Source: an uncultured Desulfovibrio sp. (GTDB lineage: Bacteria > Desulfobacterota > Desulfovibrionia > Desulfovibrionales > Desulfovibrionaceae). From it: 64,000 nucleotides of DNA. Position numbers and translations under genes: made by a program. This document shows positions 15,141 through 25,859 of the stretch, piece after piece. Position 1 is the stretch's first letter; each line of letters starts with the position of its first letter. Under the pieces are notes generated by a model. That model was not told the origin of the DNA and searched no databases. It worked only from the letters and a program-made list of their open reading frames with translations. Location of the stretch: the NCBI GenBank assembly GCA_913060505.1, contig CAJXRQ010000003.1:101199-165198 (forward strand), read 5' to 3'.

Positions 15141-16176
15141 GCATGGGAAGGAGGTTGGCCCTGACAATCCCCGCATAAACATCTCTGGCCATCATGGCAT
15201 TCCCTTTCGCTGTAGGGTGCAAATCGTTGTCAAGAAATGTTCCCTTTTGATGCTTATGATTCAAGCTCAAACGGTGATCGATGACAGGTACCCCGTATTT
15301 TTCAGCGACCACCCGCACAGACCGGACATAGGTCGAAATGGTTTCAACCAGATAATCCTTGGTGTACCGAATCTGGAACCTGTCCAATCCCTGTTTGGGT
15401 AAATGAGTCGAATCAAGAGGCGGCTCCACAAAAGCCAGCCCAACTCCGTGAGATCTGCATACATTAATCATCGCCTTAATGTTGCTTTTGAATTTGTCCA
15501 ACGCCTTTGCATTGAAAACGTTTGTTTGGGTGCTTTTTTTGGGAAAACCCATAAGGCATGCATACCCCAGCCGCGAATACTTCATGGCCATTGTTATCCA
15601 CCGAGGCGGTTTCTGGTAGATAAGAATATCCGGATGCCAATTTGCGATGGTCGAATACCAGATGTCGTTGCCCAAAATGCAAATCAAAACCAAATCCGGT
15701 CTGATTCTGTTTTGCGACAATATCTCCTGAAGGGTCACCAGCACCTGGCTTGAGGAATAGGAAGGAACCCCACCATTTATCACAAAGACATCACCATACT
15801 TTTCCGAAAAGCACTTTTCCAAATGAAAGGGATACGTTTCATTGTCCCGTACACGCCAGCCAAACGTTGTCGACTCCCCAAGAGCGAGAATGACGTGTTT
15901 GCGATTCAGATCCTTGGGGAAATCCTGCCCGCGAAATCCTTCGGAATTTACGGTATAGCACCCATTGGCGAATTTCGATTTCAAAGCAAAGCCGCGGGTT
16001 CGGCTCGCCTCCACGAACGGCCGCTTTCGTATATGCCAGTTCCGATCACTAAACGCAGGCACGATTTCGGAAGCCGGAATCATCAGCCTGAAAATACCTT
16101 CAACAAAAAGAAGCATGCCGATTAGAACAGCACAGTTGATGACCAAAATGCTGATATATTTTTTAGCCCGGATCAT
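15121..16176 (-). CDS. SGNH/GDSL hydrolase, membrane-anchored
   Basis: This is a 351-residue protein from the ATG at 16176 (a TTG three codons upstream is the alternative). A single N-terminal helix is followed by an extracytoplasmic domain. Block I is VILALGESTTFGW with Ser in GEST as nucleophile; GGVPSYSSSQ and LICILGNDIWY give blocks II and III, and NDLHPTAKGN supplies Asp and His. It differs from the 12816 enzyme in sequence but probably works on the same acylated surface product. It converges with the MBOAT gene and overlaps it by 20 bases at the 3' ends. Confidence 0.85.
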   Translation of the reverse strand: MIRAKKYISILVINCAVLIGMLLFVEGIFRLMIPASEIVPAFSDRNWHIRKRPFVEASRTRGFALKSKFANGCYTVNSEGFRGQDFPKDLNRKHVILALGESTTFGWRVRDNETYPFHLEKCFSEKYGDVFVINGGVPSYSSSQVLVTLQEILSQNRIRPDLVLICILGNDIWYSTIANWHPDILIYQKPPRWITMAMKYSRLGYACLMGFPKKSTQTNVFNAKALDKFKSNIKAMINVCRSHGVGLAFVEPPLDSTHLPKQGLDRFQIRYTKDYLVETISTYVRSVRVVAEKYGVPVIDHRLSLNHKHQKGTFLDNDLHPTAKGNAMMARDVYAGIVRANLLPMLKSQNK

Positions 16177-16593
16177 TCTATTCAATCGCCTTGCGTTGGA
16201 TTGTTATCAAATTCAAAGGCAAGAACTACACCATGCGTTGTTTTTGCAACAGGCCAAGCCCTTCAGGGTTCGCAGCTTATATATCTCTCGAGAGGTTGGC
16301 AAACCGGATATTCGACCATCAGTCTAGGTGGTACAAGCGCGGCATGCGGGCATCCCGTCCACCACAACCTTGTGCCGCAGATCTTCTCACATCTGTTTAC
16401 AAGCGATATGCAAAACAGTCTTCAAGTCCGCCCCCCTGATTCAAGCCAACGTTATAGCCCCAGAGCCTCCCGCCTCAAATCTCTGCTTCATTGACACCCC
16501 TCCCCCTGCAAAAGTAGTCATCCATTCACAGCGTGCAAAATCAACAACATGATTTTGCCATTCTATTCCACTTGCATTCCAAGGAGCATCATC
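16177..16593. other. Intergenic region without recognised features
   Basis: About 400 bases between the SGNH gene and the DUF3795 gene. Overlapping open frames are present, but none has a ribosome site or recognisable sequence. An AAGGAG site at its right end belongs to the DUF3795 gene. Confidence 0.4.
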
Positions 16594-17040
16594 ATGGATG
16601 TAAAGCAACTCACCGCGCCGTGTGGATTACCCTGTTTCGCCTGCGCCGTTTATAAGGAAAATATCACCGAGGAAATGACCCAATTTGTTGCAAAGGCACA
16701 CGGAATCACACCTGAGGAAGTGCCTTGCAGCGGCTGCAGAAGCGCCCAAGGGTGTCCTTTTGAAAAGCTTCTTACGGATACCGGATGCCCGACAAAAAAA
16801 TGTGTCGAAGCGAAAAGACTTCACAACTGCTCGGAATGTAGCGAGTTTCCCTGCGAGAACCTGATGCCGACGGCAGATCTCGCCAAAGAACTTCCGCACA
16901 ACACCAAAATGTATAATCTGGCCCGCATCAAGTTGATCGGCCTTGAAGCATGGGCAAAAGAAGCCCCATTAATCCAAAAGAAATACTTCATGGGCAAATT
17001 CGTGTATGGCGCAGGTGCCGAGCTTGATGGAGATAAATAA
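16594..17040 (+). CDS. DUF3795 Cys-rich protein
   Basis: The protein is 148 residues from the ATG at 16594, preceded by AAGGAG. An upstream in-frame ATG at 16549 has no site and is rejected. Cysteines are arranged as APCGLPCFACAVYK, CSGCRSAQGCPF, CPTKKC and CSECSEFPCE, typical of DUF3795, which is presumed to bind a metal or iron-sulfur cluster. The function is unknown. The gene appears monocistronic and sits among gene remnants. Confidence 0.8.
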   Translation: MDVKQLTAPCGLPCFACAVYKENITEEMTQFVAKAHGITPEEVPCSGCRSAQGCPFEKLLTDTGCPTKKCVEAKRLHNCSECSEFPCENLMPTADLAKELPHNTKMYNLARIKLIGLEAWAKEAPLIQKKYFMGKFVYGAGAELDGDK

Positions 17041-17153
17041 ATTTCGCTCTGTTCAGCGTTACCCATTTTAGAAGGGGGCTTGGAACAAAAACATGCTCTC
17101 TTCTCTTTTCAAGCGATTTCGCTGCCATACACAATTCGTCATCTTCCCCTTGA

Positions 17154-17327
17154 CAATGGTTCGACGACGACATGGCCATCAAGCGAGACATCATTGAAAA
17201 TAACGAGCTGGTCCGCTCCATATACGGCACGGCCGAGAATCCGGGATTCACCGTATTCAGCATCGATCACGGCGAAGCCTTTATGTTCGATTTCAGCGGC
17301 AACCCACCTCAATCACATACGTTCTAG
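17154..17327 (+). pseudogene. 3' remnant of a pyridoxamine 5'-phosphate oxidase-like gene
   Basis: From an upstream stop at 17151 the frame reads QWFDDDMAIKRDIIENN and ends in FSIDHGEAFMFDFSGNPP before TAG at 17325. The HGEA--FDFSGNPP ending resembles the C terminus of FMN-binding split-barrel (PNPOx-like) proteins, which are normally around 130 residues or more. Only about 57 codons remain and no start site is evident, so this is best read as a truncated gene. The family match is from memory of the motif and is only moderately certain. Confidence 0.45.
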
Positions 17328-17384
17328 TCTTTCCCCTGCCGCAGTAAGGCGGCAAACAATCTGTTTCAGACAATACCATCGGCA

Positions 17385-17413
17385 AGCCCGGCCAGACGCC
17401 CACTGGCCGGGCT
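17385..17413. repeat. Strong GC hairpin between remnant and ABC transporter
   Basis: AGCCCGGCCAG at 17385-17395 pairs perfectly with CTGGCCGGGCT at 17403-17413 around a 7-base loop. No T run follows on either strand, so a terminator role is doubtful. Confidence 0.5.
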
Positions 17414-17502
17414 GTCGTCATTGCAAACGGTCTGCCCCTTTGTGCTGTTTCATACACGTAACTTGACTTTTCCCGAGAAAGGACAAAGGAATTCCAGTCG
17501 CT

Positions 17503-19233
17503 ATGAAGAAAAAAACAATGACCGCCGTCAAAAAATCCCTCCAGGACACATGGAGACTGGCCCGGCCCTACTGGTTCTCCGAAGACCGGTGGTACGGACG
17601 GGGCCTGCTTGCCGTTATCGTCTCCATGAGTCTGGGGATCGTATACATCAACGTTCTGCTCAACAAATGGAACAAAACCTTTTACGACACCCTGCAGAAT
17701 CACGATTGGAACGGCTTTAAGCATCAGCTGGGCATCTTCTGCATACTGGCGTTCATCTACATCGCGGTCGCCGTCTACCAACTCTACCTCCAGCAAATGC
17801 TCATAATTCGATGGCGTAAATGGCTTACGGACAAATTTCAGGAACGATGGCTGAAGGATCGGGCCTACTATGCCCTGCAAATGCGCGGCAGCGAAACCGA
17901 CAACCCGGACCAGCGCATTGCCGACGACATCGACTCCTTTGTGGCCGAAACCCTTTCGCTGTCACTGGGCTTACTGAAAGCCACCGTCACGCTGGTTTCC
18001 TTTGTAGGCATTTTATGGGGACTTTCCGGCGCACTCTCCTTCACGCTCGGAGGACTGGGCATAACCATTCCCGGCTACATGGTCTGGGCGGCGCTGATTT
18101 ACGCTCTTGTGGGCAGTTACCTCACTCACCGCGTGGGGCGCCCACTCATCCGCCTGAATTTCGACCAACAGCGATACGAAGCGGACTTCCGTTTCAGCCT
18201 GGTGCGGTTCCGGGAAAATGCCGAAGGCGTGGCCCTATATCGCGGGGAAAAAGACGAAACAAAAATCTTCAAAAAACGTTTCCAAAAAGTCGTCGACAAC
18301 TGGTGGGCGATCATGAAACGCCAAAAGCGTTTGTCCTGGCTCACCAACGGTTACGCCCAAATCGCCATTATCTTCCCCATTCTGGCTGCGGCACCGCGCT
18401 ATTTTTCCGGGGCCATGCAGCTGGGTGGCCTCATGCAGACCGCCTCGGCGTTCAAACAGGTACAAGATTCCCTCAGCTGGTTCGTGGAGGCATACACGTC
18501 CCTGGCCGCATGGCGCGCCACGGTCGAGCGACTCACCAGCTTTGCTCACGCCATGGACGAAGCCCATAGGATTAACGGACGTGCGGACATAAAACATGAG
18601 GCAAACGGAACCAATTCCTTGCAGGTCGAAAAACTGCGGCTGAACCTGCCGGACCACGGCCCATTACTGAAGGAACTGAATCTGGAGGTTCAGCCGGGGC
18701 AAAGCCTGCTGATCAACGGCCCTTCCGGGGTAGGGAAAAGCACTCTGCTCCGGGCCATTGCCGGACTTTGGCCCTATGGATCAGGTGAAATCCGGCTGCC
18801 GGGCAACAGCAAAAGCATGTTTCTGCCGCAAAAGCCGTACCTGCCCATGGGCAACCTGCGCGCCGTGCTGAGCTACCCCACCCCGGCCGGAGGCTTTGAC
18901 GACAACACACTGCGCAAGGCGCTGGTCGACTGCGGCCTGAAACACCTTTCCGGGCACCTTGAAGACGAAAGCTATTGGGCGCAACAACTCTCCCCCGGAG
19001 AACAGCAAAGGCTGGCCTTTGCACGCATGTTGCTGCAAAAACCCGACTGGCTGTTTTTGGACGAGGCCACCTCGGCCATGGATGAAGCCAGCGAAACCCG
19101 TTTATACGCACTGCTCAGGGAACGCCTGCCCAATGCCGCCGTGGTCAGCGTGGGCCACCGTTCCTCGCTTTTGCCGTTCCATGAAAGACATCTGACCTTG
19201 AACACGGCCAGACTGGAGCAGGCTCCCGCGTAA
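17503..19233 (+). CDS. SbmA/BacA-like ABC transporter (membrane domain fused to ATPase)
   Basis: The protein is 576 residues. Residues 1-340 contain the SbmA/BacA-type membrane domain (NKWNKTFYDTLQNHDWNGF, RWRKWLTDKFQERWL, NPDQRIADDI). Residues 370-570 are an ABC ATPase with Walker A GPSGVGKSTLLR, signature LSPGEQQRLAFAR, Walker B WLFLDEATSA and the H-loop in VVSVGHRSS. Relatives include E. coli YddA and mycobacterial Rv1819c, which move hydrophilic compounds such as cobalamin or peptides. The substrate here is not indicated. It appears to be a single-gene unit, running convergently into a LysR remnant ten bases away. Confidence 0.93.
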   Translation: MKKKTMTAVKKSLQDTWRLARPYWFSEDRWYGRGLLAVIVSMSLGIVYINVLLNKWNKTFYDTLQNHDWNGFKHQLGIFCILAFIYIAVAVYQLYLQQMLIIRWRKWLTDKFQERWLKDRAYYALQMRGSETDNPDQRIADDIDSFVAETLSLSLGLLKATVTLVSFVGILWGLSGALSFTLGGLGITIPGYMVWAALIYALVGSYLTHRVGRPLIRLNFDQQRYEADFRFSLVRFRENAEGVALYRGEKDETKIFKKRFQKVVDNWWAIMKRQKRLSWLTNGYAQIAIIFPILAAAPRYFSGAMQLGGLMQTASAFKQVQDSLSWFVEAYTSLAAWRATVERLTSFAHAMDEAHRINGRADIKHEANGTNSLQVEKLRLNLPDHGPLLKELNLEVQPGQSLLINGPSGVGKSTLLRAIAGLWPYGSGEIRLPGNSKSMFLPQKPYLPMGNLRAVLSYPTPAGGFDDNTLRKALVDCGLKHLSGHLEDESYWAQQLSPGEQQRLAFARMLLQKPDWLFLDEATSAMDEASETRLYALLRERLPNAAVVSVGHRSSLLPFHERHLTLNTARLEQAPA

Positions 19234-19243
19234 ATACGGGATT

Positions 19244-19924
19244 TCACCGGGGGCTGTCTGCGTAAAGGGAACGGACAATCTCGCGGAACTCGCGCAACGG
19301 CGAAGAATATCCTGCGCCGGAGGGATAGGAAAAGCACAGGGGCACGTACAATGGCTCCGGCCAAAGCTCGGCCTTGCCCGCGTCCTTGAGCAGCCGGGCC
19401 TCACTCTCCCGAAGGATGACCGCTCCCAACCCCTCGGCGGCAAGCTCACGCATGATGTTTTCATCATCGGCCTGCTCGGCCAAATTCGGCTCAGTACCGT
19501 AAGTGAAAAGCCGCTCCCGAAGGACCGCGTGGAACGGACAGCCCACAAAGGAATAAATCCACGGGAGCTTGCCAAGCGTTTCCCAGTTGCCAAACGCCAC
19601 TCCCTCCATAAAATTGTTGGGAATGGCGATGTTCAGGGTCACGGTGGCGAGCATTTCGTCATGGACACCTTCCTCGCCCCACATGCCGTAGCGAAATCCC
19701 GCATGAATCTCCCCCCTGCGCAGCATCTCTGCCGTATTGCGGCTTTGGGACACAACAAAAGACAAGCGGGCCTTGGGCATCACTGAACGCATCCGGTTGG
19801 CCAGCGCCGCCATCTTGAAAAAGGCGGGATCAGTTTTCAACCCTATGGTCAATCCGGGATGGGCTTTGCTTTTCAACATGGCTGCGCGTGAGCGGACTTC
19901 TTCCATGGCCTGCCATACGAGCAT
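19244..19924 (-). pseudogene. LysR-type regulator lacking its DNA-binding domain
   Basis: The 226 residues begin inside the linker helix (LVWQAMEEVRSRAAML) and run through a complete LysR substrate-binding domain (GLTIGLKTDPAFF, HAGFRYGMWG, ADDENIMRELAAEGLGAVIL). The usual N-terminal winged helix of about 60-90 residues is absent, and a TGA lies directly upstream of the first ATG, so a functional regulator is unlikely. The break at about 19921-19925 coincides with the truncation of the permease fragment on the other strand, which suggests one deletion removed the start of both divergent genes. Confidence 0.75.
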
Positions 19925-19925
19925 T

Positions 19926-20204
19926 CATGTCGTCCTCATCGGGCTGTCATGCCTTGAACTGCTCGACGTAGCGGGAATCCTTGCCGTTGCGGACGGCTTT
20001 TTCATGACCAACGCGCTGATAGGCACGTTGGCAGCAGTTAAACTCTTTCGCAAGCCTCTCCCCAAACTGATCGCAGCGCTTTTGAGCCTCGGAATATGCA
20101 CAGTGCTCGTCCAAACGCATTGGCCGGTCATTCTGGCCATTGGTATCATTGCCGCAATCACCCTGTTGCCGCACTCCAAACTCGCAGGACAAAGACCATC
20201 TTAG
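19926..20204 (+). pseudogene. C-terminal fragment of an amino acid permease-like protein
   Basis: The open frame encodes about 92 residues with three hydrophobic helices, including VADGFFMTNALIGTLAAVKLF and IAALLSLGICTVLV. The arrangement resembles the C-terminal helices of APC-type amino acid permeases, though the match is by eye. There is no start site, and the frame runs out of antisense LysR sequence at the junction near 19925. It is interpreted as the surviving 3' end of a gene once divergent from the LysR regulator. Confidence 0.5.
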
Positions 20205-20380
20205 CCTCTTTCCCTTTTTTATCGATAATATTCTGAATACTTTAAATCTTTTTCTTGTTTTTACAAAAAATGTTCCTTCATTCTGAACCTCTTCAATGAA
20301 TCTAATAGGAAAAAGATTTACATACGTGGTACTTTCACTTGTGTATCAATAATTTGCCAACGGCCGAAGAGGGGGAGCAA

Positions 20381-22405
20381 ATGAGTATCAAGTGGAAACT
20401 TCTGTTGATGGTGGGCTTACCCATCGCAGCCATAATTATCATTTTCGCGGAAGGGCTTTCCAGCTTCTACGTCGTCGACACAAACATCGTCGACGTCAAC
20501 AAGCTGCATATGAACCGGGCCACTATGATCGATGCGGACAGGGACGCCTATCAGGCGCAAGTCGCGGTCATGAAGGCCCTTGAAGTTGAATCCGCAGAGG
20601 AACTCAGCTCGGTAAAACAATCAAGCGACGAAAATCTCAAGCAGGCCTGGGACAGAATCATCGAGCCTTCAAAGAACTTCACCAAGGAAATGGGCTCGCC
20701 GCTCAATGCGTTCAAAAACAACTACAACGCATGGGAAACCAACAACAAGGTCATTTTCGACCTCTCCAGCCAGACCATTGACGCCAACGTCGCTCGCGAC
20801 AAGGCCGAAAAGGCTGCCGAGGCGTCCTTTGACGATATGCGGGACATCATCGACAAACTTGGAGAGATGGTAAACGAAAGGCTCAAGAGCCCTCTCCTGT
20901 CCCCGGAGCGCCGTCTGCAAATGGAACAGGCGCTCTCAAAAATCCTCAATGCGGACAGGGACGCCTATCAGGCATATGTCGCACAACTGCTCATTATAGC
21001 AGCGAAGGACATACAAACGGCAAACAAGCTTGCCGAGTCATTCGACGAAAACGTGGGCCAAACAAAAGATAGGGTTACAGCTGGTGCAAACCTGCTGGGA
21101 AGCGCGGGTGCGGAATTGAAGGCTGATTTTATCGAAAAATTTACCTTCTGGGAAAAGCAGGGCCGCAAGGCTGTGGAGCTGACACGCTCCAACATTGGCA
21201 AAAACCTCAAAAAGATCCGGTTACTGCATGAAAGCGACAAAAACTTTGCTGCCATGCGAGGCAATATAGACACGCTCGGTGAAATGGAAATGGCCCGGGT
21301 CGAGGCCGACCTTGAGCACCTTGACAACGTCATCGGCAACACCATCATTTTGTACATACTCGTATCCTTGGCCTTTATCGCAATCTCCGTGGTCATAACG
21401 CTCATCGTCGCATCCCGCATTTCCAAGGCATTGAAGGACAGCGCCAACATCGCCACCGCACTTTCGGAAGGCAACTTCAACGTGAAACTCGACCTGCAAA
21501 GAAAGGATGAAATAGGGCAACTCTCAAGCGCTCTTTCTACCATGGTCGGCAAACTGAGCGGCATTGTCCACGCGGTTCAGGACGCAGCTTCCACCGTTGC
21601 TTCCAGTGGTGAAGAGCTGGCGAGTTCTTCCGAAACCCTGAGTCAGGGTGCAACGGAACAGTCTTCCTCCGTCGAAGAAGTGTCCTCGGCCATGGAGCAA
21701 ATGACCGCCAGCATCGGCCAGAACGCGGAAAGCGCCAACATGACACAGGGTATCGCCCGCAAGACTGCGGATGAAAGCAGGCAAGGCGGGGAAGCGGTCA
21801 AACAGACCGTCGACTCCATGACCCGCATTGCGGAAAAGATATCCATTGTCGAGGAAATAGCCCGCCAAACCAACCTTCTCGCCCTTAACGCGGCAATCGA
21901 GGCCGCCAGAGCAGGAGAACATGGCAAGGGCTTTGCGGTCGTTGCCGCCGAAGTCCGCAAACTGGCTGAAAAATCCGGTCAGGCGGCAAGCGAAATCAGC
22001 GAGCTTTCCACCTCTTCGGTTGAAGTGGCGACTCGTGCCGGGGAAATGCTGGATTCGGTCGTTCCCAACATTGAAAAGACAGCCGAACTGATACAGGAGA
22101 TCGCTGCAGCCAGTGCCGAGCAAAACACTGGAGCCGTGGAAATCAACACGGCCCTCCAGGAAATGGATAGCGTTGTCCAGGCAAACGCGGGATCTGCCGA
22201 GGAAATAGCCTCCACAGCCGAGCAATTATCCTCGCAGGCCATGCAGCTTGAACATTCCATGAGTTTCTTCAAGCTGGGAGAAACATCGAACGAACGGACA
22301 AAGCAGGCTGCGCCAATAACGCCGCCCAAGGCCATCGGCATGGGGGAATCAGCAGGAAACATCGCACTTGACGGGGAGGCTGACAGCGATTTTGAACGAT
22401 TCTAA
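20381..22405 (+). CDS. Methyl-accepting chemotaxis protein, helical-bundle sensor
   Basis: The protein is 674 residues from the ATG at 20381, which has GGGGGAG upstream. It has a membrane helix at about 5-27, a long all-helical periplasmic region to about 320, a second helix ([22 protein letters not shown]), HAMP, and a signalling domain with [22 protein letters not shown]. The sensor contains a repeated [13 protein letters not shown] motif (near residues 48 and 190), which suggests two tandem helical bundles, and lacks Cache features. The ligand is unknown. It precedes a second chemoreceptor gene on the same strand. Confidence 0.93.
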   Translation: MSIKWKLLLMVGLPIAAIIIIFAEGLSSFYVVDTNIVDVNKLHMNRATMIDADRDAYQAQVAVMKALEVESAEELSSVKQSSDENLKQAWDRIIEPSKNFTKEMGSPLNAFKNNYNAWETNNKVIFDLSSQTIDANVARDKAEKAAEASFDDMRDIIDKLGEMVNERLKSPLLSPERRLQMEQALSKILNADRDAYQAYVAQLLIIAAKDIQTANKLAESFDENVGQTKDRVTAGANLLGSAGAELKADFIEKFTFWEKQGRKAVELTRSNIGKNLKKIRLLHESDKNFAAMRGNIDTLGEMEMARVEADLEHLDNVIGNTIILYILVSLAFIAISVVITLIVASRISKALKDSANIATALSEGNFNVKLDLQRKDEIGQLSSALSTMVGKLSGIVHAVQDAASTVASSGEELASSSETLSQGATEQSSSVEEVSSAMEQMTASIGQNAESANMTQGIARKTADESRQGGEAVKQTVDSMTRIAEKISIVEEIARQTNLLALNAAIEAARAGEHGKGFAVVAAEVRKLAEKSGQAASEISELSTSSVEVATRAGEMLDSVVPNIEKTAELIQEIAAASAEQNTGAVEINTALQEMDSVVQANAGSAEEIASTAEQLSSQAMQLEHSMSFFKLGETSNERTKQAAPITPPKAIGMGESAGNIALDGEADSDFERF

Positions 22406-22419
22406 AAAAAACTGATTTC

Positions 22420-22455
22420 AAACGGGGGGGGAGACTTTTCTCCTCCCTCCCGTTT
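22420..22455 (+). terminator. Hairpin after the first tandem chemoreceptor gene
   Basis: AAACGGG with following GGAGA at 22420-22434 pairs imperfectly with TCTCC and CCCGTTT ending at 22455. The T run is short, so termination may be partial. Confidence 0.6.
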
Positions 22456-22715
22456 CAGTCTCCTTGTTGCTCCACATTTGTACCAGCACGCCCTTCAGCC
22501 TCCACAAACAACTCATCCTCACCCAAAAACAACCCGCCATGGTACGGGTATCCCCCCAAAAGCCTTTATCAACCCTTTATAAAAACAATATACCCCGATT
22601 TACAAACCGTTTTTTCCCTGCTAGGCAAGCCTCCTCAACAATTTCCCCCTGCGAACGTCCATTTTTTTTGGGCAGGGAATGCCGTTGTAAAAAGATGCTC
22701 ATTAAAGGGAGAAAA

Positions 22716-24521
22716 ATGATGCTCAACCGCCTCTCCATTCGAAACAAAATACTTTCGTTGCTTTTATTGATGCTGCTTTGCCTTGCCGTCACCATCGGCA
22801 TGCTCCTCAGCACCATGAAAACGATCGAAAACTTTTCCACGATGACCACTGAAAAGACCATGCTGAAAATGGAAAAGGCCAAGTTAAAGACGGCTTCACA
22901 CTCCATGGCCATGGCTATTGGCGATCTTATCGGCGACATGCCGGAAGAAAGCCGTGTTGATCTCATCCGTAAAGTAGTAGAAAGAATCCGTTTCGAAACC
23001 GACAAATCCGGATACTTTTTCGTCTATACCGGCACCACCGTGGTCGCATTGCCCACCAAAAAAGAGCTTGAAGGCAAAGACCTCGGGCAAGCCAAGGATA
23101 AGGACGGACTCTTTTACGTTCGGGAGATGGCTCAAAAAGCTGCCGCAGGAGGCGGATTCGTTCAATATGTCTTTCACAAACCCGGCATGGGCGACCAGCC
23201 CAAGCTGAGTTACGCCGAAGCTATTTCAGGGACAAAATACTGGATTGGAACCGGCATTTACATCGACAACATCAATGCAAACAAGACGGCGGTATCAGAA
23301 TCCATCCACTCCATCGCCAAAAACGAAATCGCAGTCCAACTGGGTATCATCGGCGCCATTCTCGTCCTGATTGTTCTGCCGTTAGGCTTAATCATCACCC
23401 AGGCCATCACCAAGCCTCTACGCGAAACCATGGAAGCAACGGAAGCCATTGCCAACGGAGATTTGGACGTTCGCCTGCACCCGAACGGAACCGATGAAAT
23501 CTGTCAGATGCAAACATCCATCAACGCCATGGTGGGCACGCTGGAAGAAAACATCGACAGCATCAAGGTCAAGGAAGCCGAAGCCAACAGTCAGGCCGAA
23601 GCCGCGGAAGCCGCAGCCCAAAAGGCCGAAGAAGCCATGGAAAAAGCCGAGGTTGCAACACGCGAAGGCAAGATGGCAGCTGCGCAAAGCCTGACCGGCA
23701 TGGTCAACAGCCTGCGCGAGGCCAGTGACGACATTGAAAGCCGCAGCCACAAGATAAGCGAAGGCACGCATGAGCAGGTTTCCCGCATCGCTGAAGCCGC
23801 CACAGCCATGGAACAGATGAACGCAACGGTTCTTGAAGTGGCCAGAAACGCCAGCGAAGCTGCAGAACATGCGGACAAATCCCGCAGCATAGCTGAAGAA
23901 GGTTCGGAGCTGGTTTCCCAAACAGTGGAAGCCATGGGGCACTTGCAAAAGCTGACCATAACCCTGCGCAACAACATGCATAAGCTGGATGAGGAATCCG
24001 AAGCCATTGGCGAAGTAATGCATGTGATCAACGACATTGCGGACCAGACCAATCTGCTGGCTTTGAATGCGGCCATTGAAGCGGCACGGGCAGGCGAAGC
24101 CGGACGAGGTTTTGCCGTGGTTGCGGATGAAGTTCGCAAGCTGGCGGAAAAAACCATGGGAGCCACAGGCGAAGTCGGCACCAACATCCAGGGAATTCAA
24201 CAGCTCACCCACCTGAACGTGGAAGGCATCGACAACGCGGTCAGCGCCATAGAGACTACGACCGGCGTCACCGACGAATCCGGCAAAAAACTGCAGGAAA
24301 TCGTACACATGGCTCAGGAAACGGCTGCACAGGTTCAGTCCATTGCCGCTGCGGCCGAGGAACAGTCCGCGGCATCCGAGCAGATTACCCGCAGCGTGGA
24401 CGAAATCAACAACATTGCCCGCGAAAACACCGAACAGATCTCCCAGTCGGTCCAGAACATCAACGAGCTTGCAGAACTGACCCACGAAATAACCGAAGTG
24501 GTGGACGATCTGAAATCCTAG
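22716..24521 (+). CDS. Methyl-accepting chemotaxis protein with single Cache sensor
   Basis: The protein is 601 residues from the ATG at 22716, preceded by AAGGGAG; the open frame continues upstream to 22464 without a ribosome site. The sensor (about residues 35-190) has single-Cache features ([41 protein letters not shown]). Then come a membrane helix, HAMP, an Ala/Glu-rich coiled coil and a signalling tip ([20 protein letters not shown]) close in sequence to the receptor at 58-2148. Single Cache domains of this kind often bind short carboxylates. It follows another chemoreceptor and has its own terminator. Confidence 0.93.
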   Translation: MMLNRLSIRNKILSLLLLMLLCLAVTIGMLLSTMKTIENFSTMTTEKTMLKMEKAKLKTASHSMAMAIGDLIGDMPEESRVDLIRKVVERIRFETDKSGYFFVYTGTTVVALPTKKELEGKDLGQAKDKDGLFYVREMAQKAAAGGGFVQYVFHKPGMGDQPKLSYAEAISGTKYWIGTGIYIDNINANKTAVSESIHSIAKNEIAVQLGIIGAILVLIVLPLGLIITQAITKPLRETMEATEAIANGDLDVRLHPNGTDEICQMQTSINAMVGTLEENIDSIKVKEAEANSQAEAAEAAAQKAEEAMEKAEVATREGKMAAAQSLTGMVNSLREASDDIESRSHKISEGTHEQVSRIAEAATAMEQMNATVLEVARNASEAAEHADKSRSIAEEGSELVSQTVEAMGHLQKLTITLRNNMHKLDEESEAIGEVMHVINDIADQTNLLALNAAIEAARAGEAGRGFAVVADEVRKLAEKTMGATGEVGTNIQGIQQLTHLNVEGIDNAVSAIETTTGVTDESGKKLQEIVHMAQETAAQVQSIAAAAEEQSAASEQITRSVDEINNIARENTEQISQSVQNINELAELTHEITEVVDDLKS

Positions 24522-24544
24522 CAGGCGTGTACCAATGAAAATCT

Positions 24545-24574
24545 AAAGGCTCCCTCCTCCCGGGGAGCCTTTTT
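24545..24574 (+). terminator. Terminator of the second tandem chemoreceptor
   Basis: AGGCTCCC at 24547-24554 pairs with GGGAGCCT at 24563-24570, followed by TTTTT. It lies 24 bases after the stop codon. Confidence 0.9.
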
Positions 24575-24680
24575 CATGTAAACCGGACAGCCCGGGCACA
24601 CTTGCAACCCGGCCGGAAGCGTTGTAGAGATTGCGCGGTCCGGCGGACCTCCGCCCATTACATATTTCAGGAGAATCTCC

Positions 24681-25781
24681 ATGTCACTGAGCATCGGCAT
24701 CGTGGGACTGCCCAACGTGGGCAAATCCACCCTGTTCAACGCCCTGACCAAGGCCCAGAATGCGGAAAGCGCCAATTACGCTTTCTGCACCATCGAACCC
24801 AACAAGGCTGTCGTTCCCGTTCCCGACAAACGCATCGACAAGCTGGCCGAGCTGGTCAATCCGCAACGCGTGCAACACTCCACTGTCGATTTCGTGGATA
24901 TTGCCGGACTTGTGGCGGGGGCGAGCAAGGGCGAAGGGCTGGGGAACAAATTTCTGGCCAATATTCGCGAAACGCAGGCCATCCTGCACGTGGTCCGTTG
25001 CTTCGTGGACGACGACGTAGTGCACGTTTCCGGTTCCGTGGACCCGTTGCGCGATATCGAAGTCATTGAAACGGAACTTATTCTCGCCGACGTCCAGACA
25101 TTGGAGAACCGCCTTGAGCGCATGAAAAAACAGCTCAAGGGCGACAAAACCCTTGCACCGAAAATCGCGGTAGCCGAAGCCTTGCTGGAGCACCTCAATC
25201 AGGGGGCACTGGCCGCCACCTACCCGGACATGGACAACAAGGCCATGCAGGAACTGCTCGACGAACTGCGCCTGATCACGGCCAAAAACATGATCTACTG
25301 CGCAAACGTGGACGAGGAAGGTCTGGGCGAGGACAACGAGTTCGTCACCTCCGTTCGCTCTCTGGCCCAGGAACGCGGAGCCGAATTCGTCAAGATCTCC
25401 GCCCGAATGGAAGAAGAACTCGTAGGCCTGGACGACGAGGAATACGCCGAATTTCTGGAATCTTACGGGGTGACCGAAGCCGGTTTGGAAAAAATCATCC
25501 GCACGGGCTTTCATACGCTTGGCCTGATCAGCTACTTTACGGCAGGAGAAAAGGAAGTTCGGGCATGGACCATCCATGACGGCGACAAGGCTCCGCAGGC
25601 AGCAGGCGTCATCCACACGGACTTCGAACGCGGCTTTATCCGGGCCGAGGTCATCAGCTACGGCCATTACGTTGAACACGGTTCCGAATCCAAATGCCGC
25701 TCCGAAGGCGTGCTTCGGGTGGAAGGCAAGGACTATGTAGTCAAGGACGGCGACGTGGTCCACTTCCTTTTCAACGTATAG
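24681..25781 (+). CDS. ychF: YchF/OLA1-type ATPase
   Basis: The protein is 366 residues, the standard length. It has the Obg-like P-loop [15 protein letters not shown], the switch regions ([34 protein letters not shown]) and a C-terminal TGS domain ending [15 protein letters not shown]. The usual NKXD position reads YCANVDEEG, which in this family shifts preference from GTP to ATP. YchF binds ribosomes and is linked to stress responses. AGGAG precedes the ATG. It has its own strong terminator and appears monocistronic. Confidence 0.97.
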   Translation: MSLSIGIVGLPNVGKSTLFNALTKAQNAESANYAFCTIEPNKAVVPVPDKRIDKLAELVNPQRVQHSTVDFVDIAGLVAGASKGEGLGNKFLANIRETQAILHVVRCFVDDDVVHVSGSVDPLRDIEVIETELILADVQTLENRLERMKKQLKGDKTLAPKIAVAEALLEHLNQGALAATYPDMDNKAMQELLDELRLITAKNMIYCANVDEEGLGEDNEFVTSVRSLAQERGAEFVKISARMEEELVGLDDEEYAEFLESYGVTEAGLEKIIRTGFHTLGLISYFTAGEKEVRAWTIHDGDKAPQAAGVIHTDFERGFIRAEVISYGHYVEHGSESKCRSEGVLRVEGKDYVVKDGDVVHFLFNV

Positions 25782-25799
25782 AATCAAATTGCACACAAC

Positions 25800-25838
25800 A
25801 AAAAGCGCACGGCCGGATATCCGGCCGTGCGCTTTTTT
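25800..25838. terminator. Bidirectional terminator between ychF and the Gfo/Idh gene
   Basis: AAAAAGCGCACGGCCGG pairs perfectly with CCGGCCGTGCGCTTTTT around ATAT. A and T runs flank the stem, so it can serve ychF on the plus strand and the converging oxidoreductase gene on the minus strand. Confidence 0.95.
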
Positions 25839-25859
25839 GTTGTATCTCCAAAAAAAACA

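Noticed and set aside
22464..22715. Upstream extension of the single-Cache chemoreceptor
   Set aside because: The added 84 codons have no ribosome site and precede the typical membrane-helix start; AAGGGAG marks the later ATG.
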